A stretch of DNA of 64,000 bases from Roseibium limicola (GTDB lineage: Bacteria; Pseudomonadota; Alphaproteobacteria; Rhizobiales; Stappiaceae), in the NCBI RefSeq assembly GCF_017313085.1, contig NZ_JAFLNF010000002.1:744001-808000 (forward strand), given 5' to 3'. Positions 62,001-64,000 of this stretch are shown here, in pieces. A model generated the notes under the pieces. The model saw only the letters and a program-made list of their open reading frames with translations, made no database searches and was not told the DNA's origin. Made by a program: the position numbers and the translations under genes. Every line of letters starts with the position of its first letter. Positions within the stretch are counted from its first letter, which is position 1.

Positions 62001-64000
62001 ATGGCAAATCCCCCGAAGGTGAAAGACCCAGCGGAAGCGGCACTGTCCGCTGTCGAAGAGGCTCTCAAACTCGATTTCGGAGGCCCCGACCTGGGCGACC
62101 CGGCTGAAGAGGCAAATACGGCGCAGGCAGCAGGCCAAGCAGCCGGAGCCGACAGCCACGTCGAGACCGACCGGTCGGAAGCACGTGCAGCGCGCGAAGA
62201 AGCGCGCGCCAACCGTCGCAAGGGCCGTGGCAGCAGGCCGCCGGCAGCCAATGACGATCGCCGCAATATCGGCAACCTCATCTATTCCCTTCAGCGTCGC
62301 CCGTCGTCAGCTCCATTCTGGGGTGCCCTGGCTCTCTCCCTTCTTTGGGGGGCTCTTGGCACGTCCCTGTTGATGAGCACCTTCGGCAGTCAGTTGGATG
62401 GCAGCTTTGCCGCCTTTACCAGCTCGCCGGAAATGATCCTCTCCTGCGTCGCCATCGTCGTGCCGATCATCTTCTTCTGGGTGATGGCCATGATGATCTG
62501 GCGGGCCCAGGAAATGCGCATCGTCGCGCGCGGCATGACCGAAGTCGCCCTGCGCCTGGCCGAGCCGGAAGATATGGCCAAAGAGGCGATCCTCAGTGTT
62601 GGCCAGGCCATCCGTCGCGAAGTGTCCGCCATGGGGGACGGCATTGAGCGCGCGATCGCCCGCGCCAGTGAACTGGAAGTGCTGGTTCACAACGAAGTCT
62701 CCTCCCTGGAACGCTCCTACAATGACAACGAGCTGAAGATTCGCTCGCTCATTGAAGAACTCGTCAGCCAGCGCGAAAGTATCGTGCTCAATGCTGATCG
62801 TGTCCGCGATACGATTTCCGGCGCGCACGAGAAGTTCTCGTCTCAGCTGTCAGCGACTTCCGAGGAGATCGGCGGCTCCGTTGACAAGGCAACCCAGCGC
62901 ATGGTCGATGCGGTGGGTGATCGTGTGAGCGAGCTGACGACGACAGTCGACAGCCGGATCACCTTCCTCAACGAAAGCCTCAACAGCGCCGGTGGCGAGT
63001 TGGTCGAGGCCCTTACTGTTCGCGCCGACGATTACGTTGGGCGCCTCTCTACTGTCGGCACCGATTTGGTCGAGAACCTGTCGAAGACCGGCACCGAGAT
63101 GTGGGAGAACCTCTCCAGCCGCAGTGACGAGTTCAACGGCCGTTTCTCCGAGACTGCTCAAAACTTCGTCAGCCAGCTGGAAACCAGTGGAAATCAAATC
63201 AACACCCAGATCACATCGTCCACCAGCCAGGTGGTCTCCACACTGGAAACCAAAGCCGACGAGTTCCGCACGGCTCTGGAAACCACCGGTGCCGGCGTTG
63301 GCGAACTGCTGACCGCCCGTGGCGAAGAGATCAACGCCAACCTGTCTCTCACCTCCGGTCGTCTGATCGACACCGTGACGGGCCGGACAGAAGAACTTAT
63401 CACCACCATCGACACCCGCGTAACAGCTCTCGACAACTCACTTGCCGAGACCGGCGAGCGCGTCGTTTCGTCGATCTCCGAGCGCGGCGAGGAAGTGACA
63501 AACACCATTTCCCTGCGCGGTGCGGAAATCATCGAGACCCTGTCCGACCGCAGCGGCGAAGTTGCAGAAATCCTGCGCGGAACCGGAGAGTCGATTGTTG
63601 TCGACCTGTCCCTGCGCGGCGGCGAGATCGCGTCGAAGATGGACGAGACAGCCGGCAGCCTGCGCGAGACGATCACCATCCACGGTGGCGATCTGGCCGA
63701 CAAGCTGGACGGCATTTCGGAACGTATCTACTCCGCCATCACCATCAACGGCACCGATCTGGACGAGCGTCTCTCTGCGCGCGGAACGGAAGTCGCGACG
63801 ATCATGGAACAGCAGACCTTGTCGTTCCGTGACACCCTCGAAGATGTTACGAGCACCATCACGGCGAACCTCGGATACCAGACTGAGACCCTGAACCAGA
63901 AGCTTGCCGAAACCGGCACCTCCCTGGCCGAACTCATCGGTAGCCGTGGCGCCAAGGTTGCCAACGAAATCAACGAGGCCGGTGGCCAGATCTCCGAAAC
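62001..64000 (+). CDS. Very long membrane-anchored coiled-coil protein, GPR-like (partial, 3' end off window)
   Basis: At least 666 residues, open to the window edge, from the ATG at 62001 (MANPPKVKDPAEAALSAVEEALKLDF). An acidic N-terminus (1-60) and an Arg-rich patch (~60-90) precede two membrane helices (~106-126 and ~145-167, ALALSLLWGALGTSLLMS; ILSCVAIVVPIIFFWVMAMMIW). A helical region with AEPEDMAKEAILSVGQAIRREV follows, and from residue 272 onward there is an unbroken series of 11-residue repeats. The layout matches the Growth Pole Ring protein of Agrobacterium and its relatives, very large proteins annotated with apolipoprotein-like or kinesin-like domains that organise polar growth. 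The identity is inferred from architecture. RBS is weak (GTGAGG, ~13 bases upstream). Confidence 0.8.
   Translation, partial: MANPPKVKDPAEAALSAVEEALKLDFGGPDLGDPAEEANTAQAAGQAAGADSHVETDRSEARAAREEARANRRKGRGSRPPAANDDRRNIGNLIYSLQRRPSSAPFWGALALSLLWGALGTSLLMSTFGSQLDGSFAAFTSSPEMILSCVAIVVPIIFFWVMAMMIWRAQEMRIVARGMTEVALRLAEPEDMAKEAILSVGQAIRREVSAMGDGIERAIARASELEVLVHNEVSSLERSYNDNELKIRSLIEELVSQRESIVLNADRVRDTISGAHEKFSSQLSATSEEIGGSVDKATQRMVDAVGDRVSELTTTVDSRITFLNESLNSAGGELVEALTVRADDYVGRLSTVGTDLVENLSKTGTEMWENLSSRSDEFNGRFSETAQNFVSQLETSGNQINTQITSSTSQVVSTLETKADEFRTALETTGAGVGELLTARGEEINANLSLTSGRLIDTVTGRTEELITTIDTRVTALDNSLAETGERVVSSISERGEEVTNTISLRGAEIIETLSDRSGEVAEILRGTGESIVVDLSLRGGEIASKMDETAGSLRETITIHGGDLADKLDGISERIYSAITINGTDLDERLSARGTEVATIMEQQTLSFRDTLEDVTSTITANLGYQTETLNQKLAETGTSLAELIGSRGAKVANEINEAGGQISE
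62814..64000 (+). repeat. Undecad (33-bp coding) repeats in the long coiled-coil gene
   Basis: From codon 272 the protein divides without a gap into 35 successive 11-residue units and part of a 36th. The consensus is L-S-x-R-G-x-E-(V/I/L)-x-x-x, for example ISERGEEVTNT, ISLRGAEIIET, LSARGTEVATI and LAETGTSLAEL. Eleven-residue periodicity is the mark of right-handed or apolipoprotein-like long helices. The repeat continues past the window. Confidence 0.85.

Noticed and set aside
62001..64000. Regular repeats considered as an adhesin or CRISPR-like array
   Set aside because: The 33-bp spacing is protein-level only: the DNA units differ strongly and the frame is continuous, so it is a coding repeat of a coiled-coil protein.
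1..64000. Search by eye for tRNA, rRNA, CRISPR arrays, IS ends and phage genes
   Set aside because: None found. Gaps between genes are short and hold mostly promoters, leaders and terminators. A covariance search (tRNAscan-SE, Infernal) would be needed to exclude small RNAs.

Overview
The window is a 64 kb chromosomal segment of an alphaproteobacterium. Several independent signs agree: a CckA hybrid kinase, FliX, FlbT/FlaF-type flagellin control, LexA boxes of the GTTC-N7-GTTC type, a cysteine-poor DksA, a CtrA-type TTAA-N7-TTAA box, and several flagellins ending in an alphaproteobacterial C-terminus. The order alaS-recA ... cckA-flhB-fliR-fliQ-fliE-flgC-flgB next to fliO-fliP is, from memory, closer to non-Rhizobiaceae alphaproteobacteria (Rhodospirillales-like or related marine groups) than to Rhizobium. 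I cannot name a genus. No tRNA, rRNA, CRISPR array or insertion sequence was recognised.

Layout. 1-9.3 kb is mostly housekeeping: a partial cyclic-nucleotide-type K+ channel, a GGDEF protein with a broken signature, alaS, recA with two upstream SOS boxes, and a pseudouridine catabolism pair (psuK-psuG). 9.7-12.9 kb holds a small lipoprotein and cckA. 12.9-49.5 kb is one large flagellar locus: (a) minus-strand flgB-flgC-fliE-fliQ-fliR-flhB (export gate and rod) with a CtrA box upstream; (b) plus-strand fliO-fliP, FliO carrying a very long disordered tail; (c) minus-strand fliL-fliM-DUF6468-motE-large TPR protein; (d) plus-strand flgF-flgG-flgA-flgH; (e) dksA and fliX; (f) plus-strand flgI-flgJ(N)-flgN/flbY; (g) flaG, five flagellin genes, flbT and flaF; (h) minus-strand flgE-flgK-flgL. 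Three sigma-54 type -24/-12 elements lie before flgF, flgI and flgE. 49.9-55.8 kb is a co-directional block: MoxR ATPase, secreted protein, SixA, YcjX, YcjF and a CoxE-like VWA protein. 55.8-61.7 kb has an AraC regulator divergent from an MFS transporter, an NCS1 permease, an unusual serine-recombinase-like protein, a 2Fe-2S ferredoxin, an HPt protein and a small unknown. The window ends inside a very long coiled-coil protein built from uninterrupted 11-residue repeats.

How it fits together. CckA (through ChpT and CtrA, not in the window) would switch on early flagellar genes such as the flgB operon and fliL-fliM. FliX, known to work with the sigma-54 activator FlbD, sits beside sigma-54-type promoters of rod, ring and hook genes. 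FlbT and FlaF, which control flagellin mRNA translation in Caulobacter, are encoded straight after the flagellins. The most interesting signal is in the flagellin leaders: four of five carry one or two short hairpins whose loops are AGGAA or AGAA-like, while the stem sequences differ but remain paired, as expected for a conserved RNA control element.
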